Notes: a model not told the origin generated them from the letters alone. A stretch of DNA of 57,129 bases from Phycisphaerae bacterium (GCA_012729675.1 JAAYCR010000072.1:1-57129); one strand, 5' to 3'. Shown: positions 25,084-33,646, numbered from the stretch's first letter. A program made the numbers and translations.

Positions 25084-25872
25084 TTATTTCGCCGCTTGTG
25101 CCTGCTTTAGCACCTCGAGCACCCGAGATTCAAAATGAAACGGATAGACATTGCAACTGAGGGTTTCGCCGGGAACAGCCAGTCCGTCTTTGGACAGGGA
25201 CTGACAGATCAGCTCTTTGTCCTCCGGAAATTCGTCGACGACCATTTTGATGAACAAGCGTTTGAGTGTTTTTCGCCGGTTCTTTTTTGCCAACATTTTT
25301 TCATCGCCCTCTTTGCCGGCGGCCCGAAAGTAACTGCGGATCTTCTTGAGCGTCGGCCGGTCGCCCTGAAAATACTTGTCAAAACGCTGCGAGATCCGTT
25401 CGGGCAGATATTGGGGGGCTTCGATGACCATCTTTTGAATTTCATCCGTGCTGTAGTAAAGAAACGGATCGCCGAAGAACGCGGCCGCACTGTAATTGAG
25501 CCGAAGGTCCGCCAAATATGCGGGCAGCGTCTTGCTCCCTCGCTGCGGGTGCAGAAAATCACGCGGGCCGTCGCCGACCAGAACCGTATAGCAGTAGCGA
25601 TTTAAATCGGGGCGGTTGAACCGGATGATATCGCTGTAGGCCCGCTGAAGCCGCGCCTGGGTGTGGCTGCGGACATCCATAATCAGCACCCGCGAGGTAA
25701 TGGTATCGCGGGCCAACGCGAGGATATCGCCGGGCGCACCGTCGCCGGGCGTAATCAGCTTGACGGATTCCAATCCGGGGTATTCGCCGAGCCTTTCACG
25801 AATATCTTCCAGAAGGACACGATCCATCGTGACGATATGGATCGTATTGTTTCTGTTTGTGTAATGCAGCAT
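25084..25872 (-). CDS. Conserved-looking hypothetical protein (262 aa)
   Basis: I do not recognise the family. The N-terminal 110 residues alternate beta and alpha (TIHIVTMDRVLLEDIRERLGEYPGLESVKLITPG, SRVLIMDVRSHTQARLQRAYSDIIRFNRPDLNRYCYTVLVGDGP), like a receiver or Rossmann fold without the usual phospho-acceptor set. The middle is helical (SAAAFFGDPFLYYSTDEIQ), and a very basic segment near 180-200 (KMLAKKNRRKTLKRLFIK) may bind nucleic acid. No signal peptide or membrane segment is seen. It is the third gene of a minus-strand row after topA and the GroES-like gene. The spacer upstream holds a heptad repeat. Confidence 0.7.
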   Translation of the reverse strand: MLHYTNRNNTIHIVTMDRVLLEDIRERLGEYPGLESVKLITPGDGAPGDILALARDTITSRVLIMDVRSHTQARLQRAYSDIIRFNRPDLNRYCYTVLVGDGPRDFLHPQRGSKTLPAYLADLRLNYSAAAFFGDPFLYYSTDEIQKMVIEAPQYLPERISQRFDKYFQGDRPTLKKIRSYFRAAGKEGDEKMLAKKNRRKTLKRLFIKMVVDEFPEDKELICQSLSKDGLAVPGETLSCNVYPFHFESRVLEVLKQAQAAK

Positions 25873-25874
25873 CG

Positions 25875-25912
25875 TAAATTAAGAATTAAGAACTAAATTT
25901 CTATCTTCGTAT
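25875..25912. repeat. Heptad-period repeat (TAAATTA/AGAATTA type)
   Basis: TAAATTA, AGAATTA, AGAACTA, AATTTCT, ATCTTCG, TATCTTT step by seven bases just upstream of the 25084-25872 gene. It is a weaker member of the heptad family. Confidence 0.5.
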
Positions 25913-25932
25913 CTTTCGTGGTGAATATAATC

Positions 25933-26253
25933 TTATTGCTTACGAAAGACGGCGACGACGTTTTCGACCTCGACGACGAACAGCCGGTTGTCGCCTTCAA
26001 AATCCACCGGGATCGCGCCCTTGGGGTTGAACAGAACCTTGTCGTACTGCCTGAGAGGTAACTCCGAGGACATCTCGATCTCGGCCGAGACCGACACGAT
26101 GCGCCCCGTGATCGTGGGGATTTCGATGTTGTCGGGCAGTTGAATGCCGCCCTTGGTCTGCTTTTTGTCCTCGTCCTTGCGGATCAGGATGCGCTTGCCG
26201 ATCGGCTCAATCGTCTCAAACGGCTCGTTCGGGATGTCCTTGTTGATATCCAT
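25933..26253 (-). CDS. GroES-family co-chaperonin-like protein
   Basis: A 106-residue Cpn10-fold protein. Family features: FETIEPIGKRILIRKDEDKKQTKGGIQLPDN (with the mobile loop), TGRIVSVSAEIE, RQYDKVLFNPKGAIPVDFEGDNRLFVVEVENVVAVF. It has a 12-residue N-terminal extension over standard GroES and a shortened C-terminus. No groEL is adjacent; instead it lies 33 bases after topA. It may be a second GroES copy, serving a main chaperonin elsewhere, or have a specialised partner. Confidence 0.85.
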   Translation of the reverse strand: MDINKDIPNEPFETIEPIGKRILIRKDEDKKQTKGGIQLPDNIEIPTITGRIVSVSAEIEMSSELPLRQYDKVLFNPKGAIPVDFEGDNRLFVVEVENVVAVFRKQ

Positions 26254-26285
26254 CTGTGTTCACTGCCTTATTTTACCGTGGGCGG

Positions 26286-28679
26286 TTATGATTTTTTCGT
26301 TTTGGTGGTTTTTTTACGCGTCGCCGGTTTTGCTTCCGATTTGTCCGGCGCAAGAATTTTTTTGGCCTCTTCTTCAGTGGCGGGCGGCCATTTTCCAACA
26401 GCGGCCAGTTCCTTTAATTCATCCAGTTTTTTCACACTGACGATGGTGCGGCAGCGCGGAAATTTGTTGCAGCCCATAAACGGCCCGCGTTTGCTCTGTC
26501 GGATGACCAGCTCGCCGGTCTTGCACTTGTGGCACTTGACGCCCGTCGGCTCAGCCGGCGGCGCCGGCGGCAGCGGATTGCCCTCTTTGTCCATCTTGAC
26601 GATGGTCTTGCAGTTGGGATAATCCGAACAGCCGAGGAACGGTCCGAAGCGGCCGGTCTTGCGGGCGAGCGGCTTTTGGCAGTTGGGGCACTTGTGTTCG
26701 GTGATGTCGGCAGCGGCTTCGATCATTTGTCCTTCCTTATCACAGGGACATGCATATTTACACTCCGGATATTTCGAGCAGCTCAAAAACTTTCCGTTTT
26801 TGCCGAAGCGATAGACCATCGGGGCCTTGCACTCCGGGCAGGTGTAGTCGCTCGGCTCGGTCTCGGCCTTGGCGTGCTTCATTTCCTCGGCGGCTTTTGC
26901 GAGATTATCTTTGAACGGGCCGTAAAATTCTTCCAGCACCTTGACCCAGTCCAGATGCTGCTCTTCGATCTGGTCAAGCTGCTCTTCCATGTGCCGCGTA
27001 AAGGCCAAGTCCATCACATTCGGGAAAAACTCATTGAGCTTATCGGTTACGATCTCGGCGACATCTTTGGCAAAGAACTTCTTGTCGATCTTCTCGACGT
27101 ACCCGCGATCCTGAATCGTCGAGATAATCGACGCGTATGTGCTGGGCCGTCCGATGCCTTCTTTTTCGAGCGCCTTAACCAGCGACGCTTCGGTATAGCG
27201 GGCCGGCGGCTTGGTAAAGTGCTGCTCGGCTTTGAGGCTCACCGGTGCCAGCGGGTCCTCCGGCTTCAGCGCCGGCAGCCGCGGCTCTTCGGTCGGCGTG
27301 GCCCACACACGGGTAAAGCCGTCAAAGACCAGAATCCGGCCGGTCGCCCGGTATTCGCAGGCGAACGCTTCCGCACGCCCGGCGATGTCCACTCGCGTCG
27401 TGTCCCACTGCGCGGCGGTCATCTGACAGGCCACAAACCGCCGCCAGATCAAGTCATACAGTTTAAATTGCTCGTCGCTGAGAAACATGCGGATGTCATC
27501 CGGCGTCAAATCCGGATCGGTCGGACGGACAGCCTCATGGGCCTCCTGCGCGCCCTTGGCGGCGGCGTAGTAGTTGGGCTTTTCCGGCAGGTAGTCCCTG
27601 CCGAAGCGATGCTCGATAAAGCCCCGCGCGGCCTGCAGCGCGTCCTGCGACAAAAACGTGCTGTCGGTTCGCATATAGGTAATCAACCCCAGCGCCCCCA
27701 TCGAGCCGAGGTCGATGCCCTCATAAAGCTGCTGAGCGATAAGCATCGTGCGTTTGGCGGCAAAGCCCAGCCGATTGGCCGCGGCCTGCTGCAGCGTCGA
27801 GGTGATAAACGGCGGCGCCGGCCGTGACTGCATCCGGCGGGTGGAGACATCCTTAACTGAAAACGCAGCCTGTTGAATCTTCGCGAAGACGGCCTTGGCC
27901 TGTGTTTCGTTGTCGACGTGATACTTGTCGCCGTTGACGCCGACCAACTCGGCCCGAAACGCATTTCGCTCGGCCAGCCACTGATCCTGCTCGGCTAACG
28001 TGCGGCCTTTCTCGCCGGCCGCGACCAGAAACGCCTGCCAGTCCGCACCGTAGTCTTTGCCGGTCTCGGTCGAAAACACCGCCGGGATCAGCCAGTATTC
28101 CTGCGGGTCAAACGCCCGAATCTCGCGCTCGCGCTCGACGATCATCTTCACGGCTACAGACTGCACGCGCCCGGCGCTAAGACCTCGGGCAACCTTCTTC
28201 CACAGCAGCGGACTGATCTGGTAGCCCACAATCCGGTCCAGCACCCGCCGGGCCTGCTGGGCCAGCACGCGGTGCATATCGATCTTGCCGGGTCGCGAAA
28301 ACGCCTTCTGGATATCGGTTTTGGTGATGGCGTTAAACACCACGCGGAAGGTGTTCTCGTCTTTGAGCTTGAGCACCTCGGCCAGATGCCAGGCAATGGC
28401 CTCGCCCTCACGGTCCAAGTCGGTCGCCAGATACACGGTTTGGCACCGCTTGGCCGAGTCCTTCAGGGCGGCAACGGTACGATTACGGCCTTTGGAAATC
28501 TCATACTCCGGCACAAACCCGTTCTCGATATCCACGCTCAGTCCCTTGCCCGGCAGGTCACGAACGTGACCCATCGAGGCCTTGACCTCAAAATTCGGAC
28601 CCAGATATTTATTGATCGTCTTGGCCTTGGCGGGCGATTCGACAATCACGAGCGATTTTTCTGTTGTTGATTTGGCCAT
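26286..28679 (-). CDS. topA: DNA topoisomerase I
   Basis: A 797-residue type IA topoisomerase that relaxes negative supercoils. The ATG at 28679 starts MAKSTTEKSLVIVESPAKAKTINKYLG, the TOPRIM opening; the 16-codon upstream extension is unlike the family. The DLDREGEAIAWHL TOPRIM Asp motif and the active-site Tyr in GLITYMRTDS are intact. Three C-terminal zinc ribbons follow (CPEC..CSKYPEC, CPNC..CSDYPNC, CHKC..CNKFPRC). A basic tail ends the protein (KPATRKKTTKTKKS), resembling tails on two other proteins in this window. It is first in a minus-strand row with a GroES-like gene. Confidence 0.97.
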   Translation of the reverse strand: MAKSTTEKSLVIVESPAKAKTINKYLGPNFEVKASMGHVRDLPGKGLSVDIENGFVPEYEISKGRNRTVAALKDSAKRCQTVYLATDLDREGEAIAWHLAEVLKLKDENTFRVVFNAITKTDIQKAFSRPGKIDMHRVLAQQARRVLDRIVGYQISPLLWKKVARGLSAGRVQSVAVKMIVEREREIRAFDPQEYWLIPAVFSTETGKDYGADWQAFLVAAGEKGRTLAEQDQWLAERNAFRAELVGVNGDKYHVDNETQAKAVFAKIQQAAFSVKDVSTRRMQSRPAPPFITSTLQQAAANRLGFAAKRTMLIAQQLYEGIDLGSMGALGLITYMRTDSTFLSQDALQAARGFIEHRFGRDYLPEKPNYYAAAKGAQEAHEAVRPTDPDLTPDDIRMFLSDEQFKLYDLIWRRFVACQMTAAQWDTTRVDIAGRAEAFACEYRATGRILVFDGFTRVWATPTEEPRLPALKPEDPLAPVSLKAEQHFTKPPARYTEASLVKALEKEGIGRPSTYASIISTIQDRGYVEKIDKKFFAKDVAEIVTDKLNEFFPNVMDLAFTRHMEEQLDQIEEQHLDWVKVLEEFYGPFKDNLAKAAEEMKHAKAETEPSDYTCPECKAPMVYRFGKNGKFLSCSKYPECKYACPCDKEGQMIEAAADITEHKCPNCQKPLARKTGRFGPFLGCSDYPNCKTIVKMDKEGNPLPPAPPAEPTGVKCHKCKTGELVIRQSKRGPFMGCNKFPRCRTIVSVKKLDELKELAAVGKWPPATEEEAKKILAPDKSEAKPATRKKTTKTKKS

Positions 28680-28727
28680 GCGTTCTGCGACTCTATATAA
28701 TAAGGAATAAAATTTAAATAAAAACAA

Positions 28728-28861
28728 CTCCAGTTTTATTCTTTTTAAAGGCTATGTCGATTAATAACCGCCCGCCTTAGCCGCTGTCAAGAAAAAACAC
28801 AATATTCTCTACTCTCCGTTCGGCCCCTTGGTGGACAGCGGGTATTAAACCGCCCCCGTAG
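28728..28861. other. Spacer upstream of topA
   Basis: An AT-rich stretch without an open frame. It should contain the topA promoter, though no clean -35/-10 pair stands out. Confidence 0.35.
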
Positions 28862-29008
28862 GATGGGCTTTAGCCCATCACCACTCCACGCCGCCGCAAC
28901 AATATTCGCAAACCAGAAATGGCTTTTTTTCATAATCCCGAAGGGATTTTAAGTAATTTGGCCGTAGGCTTACGTCTACGGCTAACTTACTGTTGTCCCT
29001 GTCGGGAC
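28862..29008. repeat. Cluster of four hairpin repeats
   Basis: Four tight palindromes follow one another: GATGGGC-TTTA-GCCCATC (28862-28879), AATCCC-GAA-GGGATT (28934-28948), GCCGTAG/CTACGGC (28961-28967 with 28976-28982) and GTCCC-TGTC-GGGAC (28995-29008). The first recurs exactly at 44128-44145, and the second recurs inverted as AATCCC-TTC-GGGATT near 32880-32894. They look like dispersed REP-like hairpins and not terminators, since T runs are missing. Confidence 0.75.
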
Positions 29009-29077
29009 TTACCACCATTGTTGTGGCGATATTAGCATTCCAGCCAACATCAAAAAATTTTCAAATTTTTCCTGAAA

Positions 29078-29133
29078 ATCAATAATTTTAATTGATAAAT
29101 CAATAATATTGATTAATATTCAAGTATATTAAT
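29078..29133 (+). promoter_or_regulatory. Three tandem operator-like dyads before the DUF2089 gene
   Basis: Three inverted repeats are packed into 56 bases: ATCAAT-N7-ATTGAT (29078-29096), ATCAAT-AAT-ATTGAT (29099-29113) and ATTAATAT-TCAAGT-ATATTAAT (29112-29133). They end 11 bases before the start codon of a putative DNA-binding protein, so autoregulation is a natural guess. Confidence 0.6.
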
Positions 29134-29144
29134 TCTTTCAGGCT

Positions 29145-29537
29145 ATGAATAAAAAGACAAAAGACATCCTGTTGCCTTCAAGCTGTCCGTTCTGCGGGGA
29201 GAATGTGGTGGTGACCCGTTTCGAATGCACCGGCTGCGGCAGTGAGGTTCAAGGGTCCTTCCGGGCCGAAGGCGTGTTCTCGCTGCCGGTTGAATATCAG
29301 AAGTTTATTGTCGTGTTTCTGGCCCAGCGCGGAAACTTAAAGAGCATCGAAAAGGAACTTGGCATTTCCTATCCGACGATCAACAAAATGCTCGACACCA
29401 TCAATCTGATGCTTGAGCAGTCGGAAACCATCGCCCCGATGCACACTAAGCTTAGCCGCAAAGACATCCTGGAGGCAATCGATAAAGGTCAGATGAGCGT
29501 CAAAGAGGCCGCAAGTCTCTTGAAAAATCAGCAATAA
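29145..29537 (+). CDS. DUF2089-type zinc-ribbon/HTH regulator
   Basis: A 130-residue protein of the DUF2089 type. An N-terminal zinc ribbon (CPFC...CTGC, residues 14-33) is followed by a helix-turn-helix (SLPVEYQKFIVVFLAQRGNLKSIEKELGISYPTINKMLDTI). It ends with a short helical hairpin (DILEAIDKGQMSVKEAASLLKN) like the segment found in LiaX/YvlB-type regulators. It is probably a transcriptional regulator. The gene is 24 bases ahead of a membrane protein that carries the same helical hairpin, and dyad symmetries lie upstream. Confidence 0.88.
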   Translation: MNKKTKDILLPSSCPFCGENVVVTRFECTGCGSEVQGSFRAEGVFSLPVEYQKFIVVFLAQRGNLKSIEKELGISYPTINKMLDTINLMLEQSETIAPMHTKLSRKDILEAIDKGQMSVKEAASLLKNQQ

Positions 29538-29561
29538 ATCCAACTGAAAGGAAGGAAAAAA

Positions 29562-30356
29562 ATGGAACCATTTGGCTTGTTGTTACTCCTTATTCAAATC
29601 CTTATTCCGGTAGGGTTGTATGTCATTTTAAAATATGCGTGCAAACTATCCTGGCTGACATCGATTTGTCTGGCGATATTGATAATGCCGTTTCTCCTCA
29701 TGCTGCTTGTAATGCCTCTTCACCCCGGTTCACAGTATAAGAGCGCCAAGCCACTGCTTTTAATGGCGGCCATTGCCGCCGTCATTCTGATTATTCAGTT
29801 TCTCCGATGGGCGGCCGGCAGCGATCACAGCGCCGGCGGTGTTGTGACGTCCGAGGAACGGCAGAAAACGCTCAAGATGGTCGATGAAGGCAAGATCAGC
29901 TCTCAGGAAGCCTCCGAATTGCTTGACGCATTGGGCCGTTCCAGTGCGATGCGAGGGCAGGATACATTTTCGCGACTGGATATATTGACGCTTGTGGGCA
30001 TCGGTCTGGTGGTTCTCGGTTTCTTTCTGCCGTGGGTCTTTATCCGTATCGATATGCCGGGGTTGCTGGGCAAGGGGTCGGCGTATCAGGCCGGTTCTCA
30101 CTCCGGAGCCGTCGGATGGGCGGTTTTGGTGATCTCGATCCTGGCGGCGCTGCCGGTATTCATTACCCCGAAAGAGTATCTTTACAAAATGTCGCTGCTG
30201 CAGATGTTCCTGTGGGTGCTGGGCGGGGTGATCACCATCAGTCTGTTGGTGCAGGCCGTACAGGCAAAGTTTGGGCCGGGGCTTTTTGTCTGCCTGGCCG
30301 GGTACGTGATGGCCGCCGTCGCGAGCTTTATCAAATTCAAGAAACTGGCCGCCTGA
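29562..30356 (+). CDS. Multi-pass membrane protein sharing a hairpin motif with the DUF2089 regulator
   Basis: A 264-residue membrane protein with about seven hydrophobic segments: three before residue 85 and four between 147 and 260. The cytosolic loop between them (EERQKTLKMVDEGKISSQEASELLDALG, about 100-127) matches the C-terminal motif of the preceding DUF2089 protein. GAAAGGAAGG precedes the ATG. The two genes form a tight pair. Pairs of this kind are seen for envelope-stress modules such as Lia or Psp; here that role is inference. No enzymatic motif is visible. Confidence 0.75.
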   Translation: MEPFGLLLLLIQILIPVGLYVILKYACKLSWLTSICLAILIMPFLLMLLVMPLHPGSQYKSAKPLLLMAAIAAVILIIQFLRWAAGSDHSAGGVVTSEERQKTLKMVDEGKISSQEASELLDALGRSSAMRGQDTFSRLDILTLVGIGLVVLGFFLPWVFIRIDMPGLLGKGSAYQAGSHSGAVGWAVLVISILAALPVFITPKEYLYKMSLLQMFLWVLGGVITISLLVQAVQAKFGPGLFVCLAGYVMAAVASFIKFKKLAA

Positions 30357-30588
30357 ACACCCCCGACTGCTCGCCCGCTAACCACCACCCAATAAATTGA
30401 AAGTGCGTCATCTTCAAGCGCAGCGTGTGGGTGCGAGATGTTGCATTACGACAAACCTTCAATTTCTTGTTTTACATAGTACATTGAAAATTCGTTTGTG
30501 ACCTTGAATTATCACTTTTCGAAAGACGGGATTTGCGGTAAAGTATCCGACAATCAACATATACCACACAAACAGGAAAGGACAATCG

Positions 30589-31353
30589 ATGAGCGATGTC
30601 GTCAAGATAATGCCGTGTCTGGATATGCAGGACGGGCGGGTGGTCAAAGGGGTGCATTTTGTGGATATTCGGGACGCCGGCGACCCGGTGGACTGTGCGC
30701 GGGCGTATTGTACCGCCGGGGCCGATGAGTTGGCCCTGCTGGATATCACCGCCACCGTCGAAGGCCGCGGCACGCTGCTGGAGGTCGTGCGGCGGGTCGC
30801 CGACGCGGCCACAATTCCCTTTACGGTCGGCGGCGGCATCCGCGACGCCAAGACTGCCGAGGCCGTACTCAACGCCGGCGCCGACAAGGTCTCCACCAGC
30901 AGTGCCGCCTTTCGCCGCCCGCAGGTCATCGACGAGATGGTGCGGGCCTTCGGGGCCGACCGCGTCACCGTGGCAATCGATGTCGATCGCAATCCGTCAT
31001 TGCCCAGCGGCTATGAAGTCTATATCGACGGCGGCCGCACCGCCACCGGCGCCGATGCCGTCGAGTGGTCCAAACAAGTCGCCGACTTCGGCGTGCAGGT
31101 CATCCTCCCGACCAGCAAGGCCGGCGACGGCGCCAAAACAGGATATGACTTGCCCGTCATCAAGGCGATGAAAGCAGCAACGGGTGTCGAGATTGTCGCC
31201 TCCGGCGGTGCCGGCAAACTGGAGCATTTTTACGAGGCCGTTCAGGCTGGCGCAACCATCCTGCTGGCGGCCAGCGTCTTCCATTTCAAGTCCATCGACA
31301 TCGGCGAACTCAAGGCCTATCTGGCCGAAAAAGGTGTACCCTGCGGCTCTTAA
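30589..31353 (+). CDS. hisF: Imidazole glycerol phosphate synthase subunit HisF
   Basis: A 254-residue TIM-barrel cyclase subunit that, with HisH, turns PRFAR plus ammonia into imidazole glycerol phosphate and AICAR. Catalytic Asp residues are in IMPCLDMQDGRVVKGVHF and VTVAIDVDR. Phosphate-binding motifs are FTVGGGIRDAKTAEAVLNAGADKVSTSSAA and IVASGGAGKLEHFYEA. The usual LLTSMDRDGT loop reads ILPTSKAGDGAKTGYD, a departure at a conserved loop. AGGAAAGGAC precedes the ATG. It is monocistronic here; hisG is at 9844 and no hisH is visible. Confidence 0.93.
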   Translation: MSDVVKIMPCLDMQDGRVVKGVHFVDIRDAGDPVDCARAYCTAGADELALLDITATVEGRGTLLEVVRRVADAATIPFTVGGGIRDAKTAEAVLNAGADKVSTSSAAFRRPQVIDEMVRAFGADRVTVAIDVDRNPSLPSGYEVYIDGGRTATGADAVEWSKQVADFGVQVILPTSKAGDGAKTGYDLPVIKAMKAATGVEIVASGGAGKLEHFYEAVQAGATILLAASVFHFKSIDIGELKAYLAEKGVPCGS

Positions 31354-31386
31354 CTCTCCCCCTGTCCTGTTCATAAGTCAACAAAA

Positions 31387-31430
31387 GTGTTACCCATGTC
31401 GTCGGTATAAAGTGTTACCTATGTATCGGT
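31387..31430. repeat. Solo IS481-like terminal repeat, copy 1
   Basis: The unit TGTTACCCATGT, a GTCGTCGGTA linker and a second TGTTACCTATGT, followed by ATCGGT. It is nearly the same as 52394-52439. Pairs of TGTTACC(T/C)ATGT are known to me from the ends of IS481-type transposons; no transposase is present here. Confidence 0.55.
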
Positions 31431-31469
31431 TGACAAAGTATTTTAGCCGACTTTTTTAAACGAGCGGTG

Positions 31470-31526
31470 GCACGGCCCATCCTACTTATCGTAACGGCGG
31501 GCGAACACATCGGTTCGCCCCTACTT
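31470..31526. repeat. Dispersed hairpin repeat scrap (GGCGGGCGAACACATCGG type)
   Basis: GGCCCATCCTAC is the reverse complement of the GTAGGATGGGC repeat at 28859 and 44123. It is followed by GGGCGAACACATCGGTTCGCCC, a hairpin with arms GGGCGAA/TTCGCCC. It overlaps the stop codon of the DUF697 gene. Confidence 0.6.
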
Positions 31527-32708
31527 TTTTCTGAATGGCCTGGTGAAAAATGAACCGACGGATTTCAGGGAGGCGCCGACGAAGGAGACGCCTTTGGCGC
31601 CGGTGTGATAGACGGCGGTGACGGTGGAGGTGCTGGCGTCATAGACGGTTTGGCCGGCGGCGGAGGCGGCGCGGATGGGAGTCCGGATGAAGTTGGTCAG
31701 GCTGTCGCCGGTTTCGTTGAGGGCGTCGGCGACTTTGTCGCCGGTATCCTCGGCCGATACCCCGGCGCGGCGGCGGACGCCCTGCCAGACATCCTTAAAG
31801 AAGATGTCTTTGACATCGGTGTAAAAATCGCCGACGTGGCTGAGCAGGTGGCGTTTGGCCTCGGCGGCGTTCCAGCCCTTGAACGCGCGGCATCGCTCCA
31901 TCGCGGCGTGGCCGGCGATGGTCGTCATAAAGCCGGCGCCGATGCCCTGCGCGATATCGTCGATGAATCGCCCGATGCCCGGCACGCGCGAGCCGAGACC
32001 CTCGATGAGATTTTTGCCCATGTTGATATAGTTGACCGTGGCGATGACGTTGAGGATGTCCAGCAGGATGCGGCACTGCTCGGCGACGGCGGGGCGGGCG
32101 TTATAAACGCGGATGATGCGGATGGTCATCACGAGGTTGCGGTAGATGACGATTGCCAGATCGGCGGATTTATACGGACTCAGCGTCACGCCGATCATGA
32201 TGTCGCGCATAGAGTCGCGCACCTGGCGGGCGGCCAGCGCGTCGATGTCGGCCAGCGCCGGCACAATCGCCCGCGCCTCGACGACCTCGATGGTCGCACG
32301 CAGCGTCTCGGCCGGCGCCGCTTCGGCCAGCGCGCGGTCAATCTGGTCCAGGGCGATCTGGATATACTGGTGCTTTTCGTCCGAGACGGCCGGGTTGACT
32401 GTCAGCCGCTCGAGAAACCGCCGCAGATACCGCAGGTATTTTTTGAGCTGGCGGTCGGGCGCCTGTGCCGGATCGGGGATCACCGGCGGCTTCAGCGCCC
32501 GCGGCACGGCCGCCAGATTGACCCACAAGTACCACACCAGCCAACCGACGGCGGCGGCAATGGCCGCCAAAAACGCATACCCGACCGCCGGGTGCATCCC
32601 CCGCAGCGTCTGATACGCCCGCACCACCTCTACAAACGCGAAAAACGCGAAAAATACCCCCACGGCCATTACGGCCGTCCGCACTATCCGAAACCAGTGT
32701 TTAAGCAT
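31521..32708 (-). CDS. DUF697 (YcjF-like) membrane protein
   Basis: A 395-residue protein. The ATG at 32708 follows GGAAGGG, so the TTG six bases upstream is not needed. Two membrane helices (about 10-30 and 42-62) precede a helical cytosolic region with a coiled-coil-like part (KKYLRYLRRFLERLTVNPAVSDEKHQYIQIALDQIDRALAEA). The DUF697 core runs from SADLAIVIYRNLVMTIRIIRVYNARPAVAEQC to GIGAGFMTTIAGHAAMERCRAFKGW. DUF697 proteins often accompany small GTPases, but none is adjacent. The gene stops with TAG. Function unknown. Confidence 0.8.
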   Translation of the reverse strand: MLKHWFRIVRTAVMAVGVFFAFFAFVEVVRAYQTLRGMHPAVGYAFLAAIAAAVGWLVWYLWVNLAAVPRALKPPVIPDPAQAPDRQLKKYLRYLRRFLERLTVNPAVSDEKHQYIQIALDQIDRALAEAAPAETLRATIEVVEARAIVPALADIDALAARQVRDSMRDIMIGVTLSPYKSADLAIVIYRNLVMTIRIIRVYNARPAVAEQCRILLDILNVIATVNYINMGKNLIEGLGSRVPGIGRFIDDIAQGIGAGFMTTIAGHAAMERCRAFKGWNAAEAKRHLLSHVGDFYTDVKDIFFKDVWQGVRRRAGVSAEDTGDKVADALNETGDSLTNFIRTPIRAASAAGQTVYDASTSTVTAVYHTGAKGVSFVGASLKSVGSFFTRPFRKK

Positions 32709-32721
32709 AAACAACCCTTCC

Positions 32722-32756
32722 TATTGATTACTGATGATTGCTTATTGATTATTGTA
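32722..32756. repeat. Heptad-period repeat (TATTGAT type)
   Basis: TATTGAT, TACTGAT, GATTGCT, TATTGAT, TATTGTA: five units of seven bases, just upstream of the DUF697 gene's ribosome binding site. Confidence 0.75.
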
Positions 32757-32878
32757 TCAACAACGGATGGATAATGGCAAGGGTTCATTTGGATTCGATG
32801 AAGTGTGTATTTGCCGTTGGTTGATTTTTGGCGGGTGGCGGGTACAATAGTGTTTCAGAAGCCGACGAGACAGACTTA

Positions 32879-32973
32879 AAATCCCTTCGGGATTATTGAT
32901 TTTTTTCTATAATAAATCCGTGTCATCCGCGTAATCCGCGGTCAAACAACCGTGATAATCGGTGTGAATCTGT
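32879..32973. repeat. Hairpin repeat plus 9-base-period repeat running into the lipB start
   Basis: AATCCC-TTC-GGGATT is at 32880-32894. Then ATCCGTGTC, ATCCGCGTA, ATCCGCGGT step by nine bases, followed by AATCGGTGTGAATCTGTGTC. The final GTGTC contains the GTG taken as the lipB start, so the lipB leader is repeat-derived. Confidence 0.65.
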
Positions 32974-33646
32974 GTCTGAAAAAGCTGTACCGCTGGATAT
33001 TCGGGATTGCGGGCTGATGCCGTATGCGGCGGCGCTTGCGCTGCAGATGGAGCTGTGCGCGCAGCGGCAGGCGGACGCGATTGCCAATACCGTTCTTGTT
33101 GTTGAGCATCCGCCGGTGATTACGCTGGGGGCGCGTAAGAGCGAAAACAAGCTGATGCTGGATGAGGCCGCGCTGGCGGCGGCGGGGGTTGAGGTTGCGG
33201 CGGTCGGACGCGGCGGCGGGACGACGGCGCACAATCCCGGACAATTGGTGTTTTACCCGATCATTAAGCTCAAAACGCTGGGGCTGGGGGTGAGTGAGTA
33301 TATCCGTCGGTTGGAAGGCATCGGCATTGAACTGCTGGCAGGGCTGGGCGTAGAGAGCGGCCGCCGCAAGGGTTATCCCGGCCTGTGGGTCGGCGACAAG
33401 AAGATTGCGTCTATCGGTGTGCAGATCAAGAAATGGGTGACGTTTCACGGGATGGCGATCAATCTGACCAACGACTTGGCCATTTTCGAGGCGATTGTCC
33501 CCTGCGGGCTGGACGGCGTGATGATGACCTCCGCACGTCAGGAAACCGGCCGCCCCGTTGATATGGCCGCGGCCAAGATACGACTGGCCGGATTGTGCCG
33601 AGCGTGTTTTGAAAAAAGATCGAGCGCCGAACCGAATTGTGTTTGA
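32972..33646 (+). CDS. lipB: Octanoyl-[ACP]:protein N-octanoyltransferase LipB
   Basis: A 224-residue LipB, transferring octanoyl from ACP to lipoyl domains. Conserved parts: VLVVEHPPVITLGARKSEN, GRGGGTTAHNPGQLVFYPI, the lysine in KIASIGVQIKKWVTFHGMAINL, and the thioester Cys in IVPCGLDG. The GTG start at 32972 has no Shine-Dalgarno site and lies in repeat sequence, so the exact start is uncertain. LipA, its pathway partner, is 1.7 kb downstream across an oppositely oriented xylanase. The last codons form one arm of the xylanase terminator. Confidence 0.93.
   Translation: MSEKAVPLDIRDCGLMPYAAALALQMELCAQRQADAIANTVLVVEHPPVITLGARKSENKLMLDEAALAAAGVEVAAVGRGGGTTAHNPGQLVFYPIIKLKTLGLGVSEYIRRLEGIGIELLAGLGVESGRRKGYPGLWVGDKKIASIGVQIKKWVTFHGMAINLTNDLAIFEAIVPCGLDGVMMTSARQETGRPVDMAAAKIRLAGLCRACFEKRSSAEPNCV

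Noticed and set aside
26529-27827. 432-codon plus-strand open frame
   Set aside because: Antisense shadow of topA; basic low-information composition.
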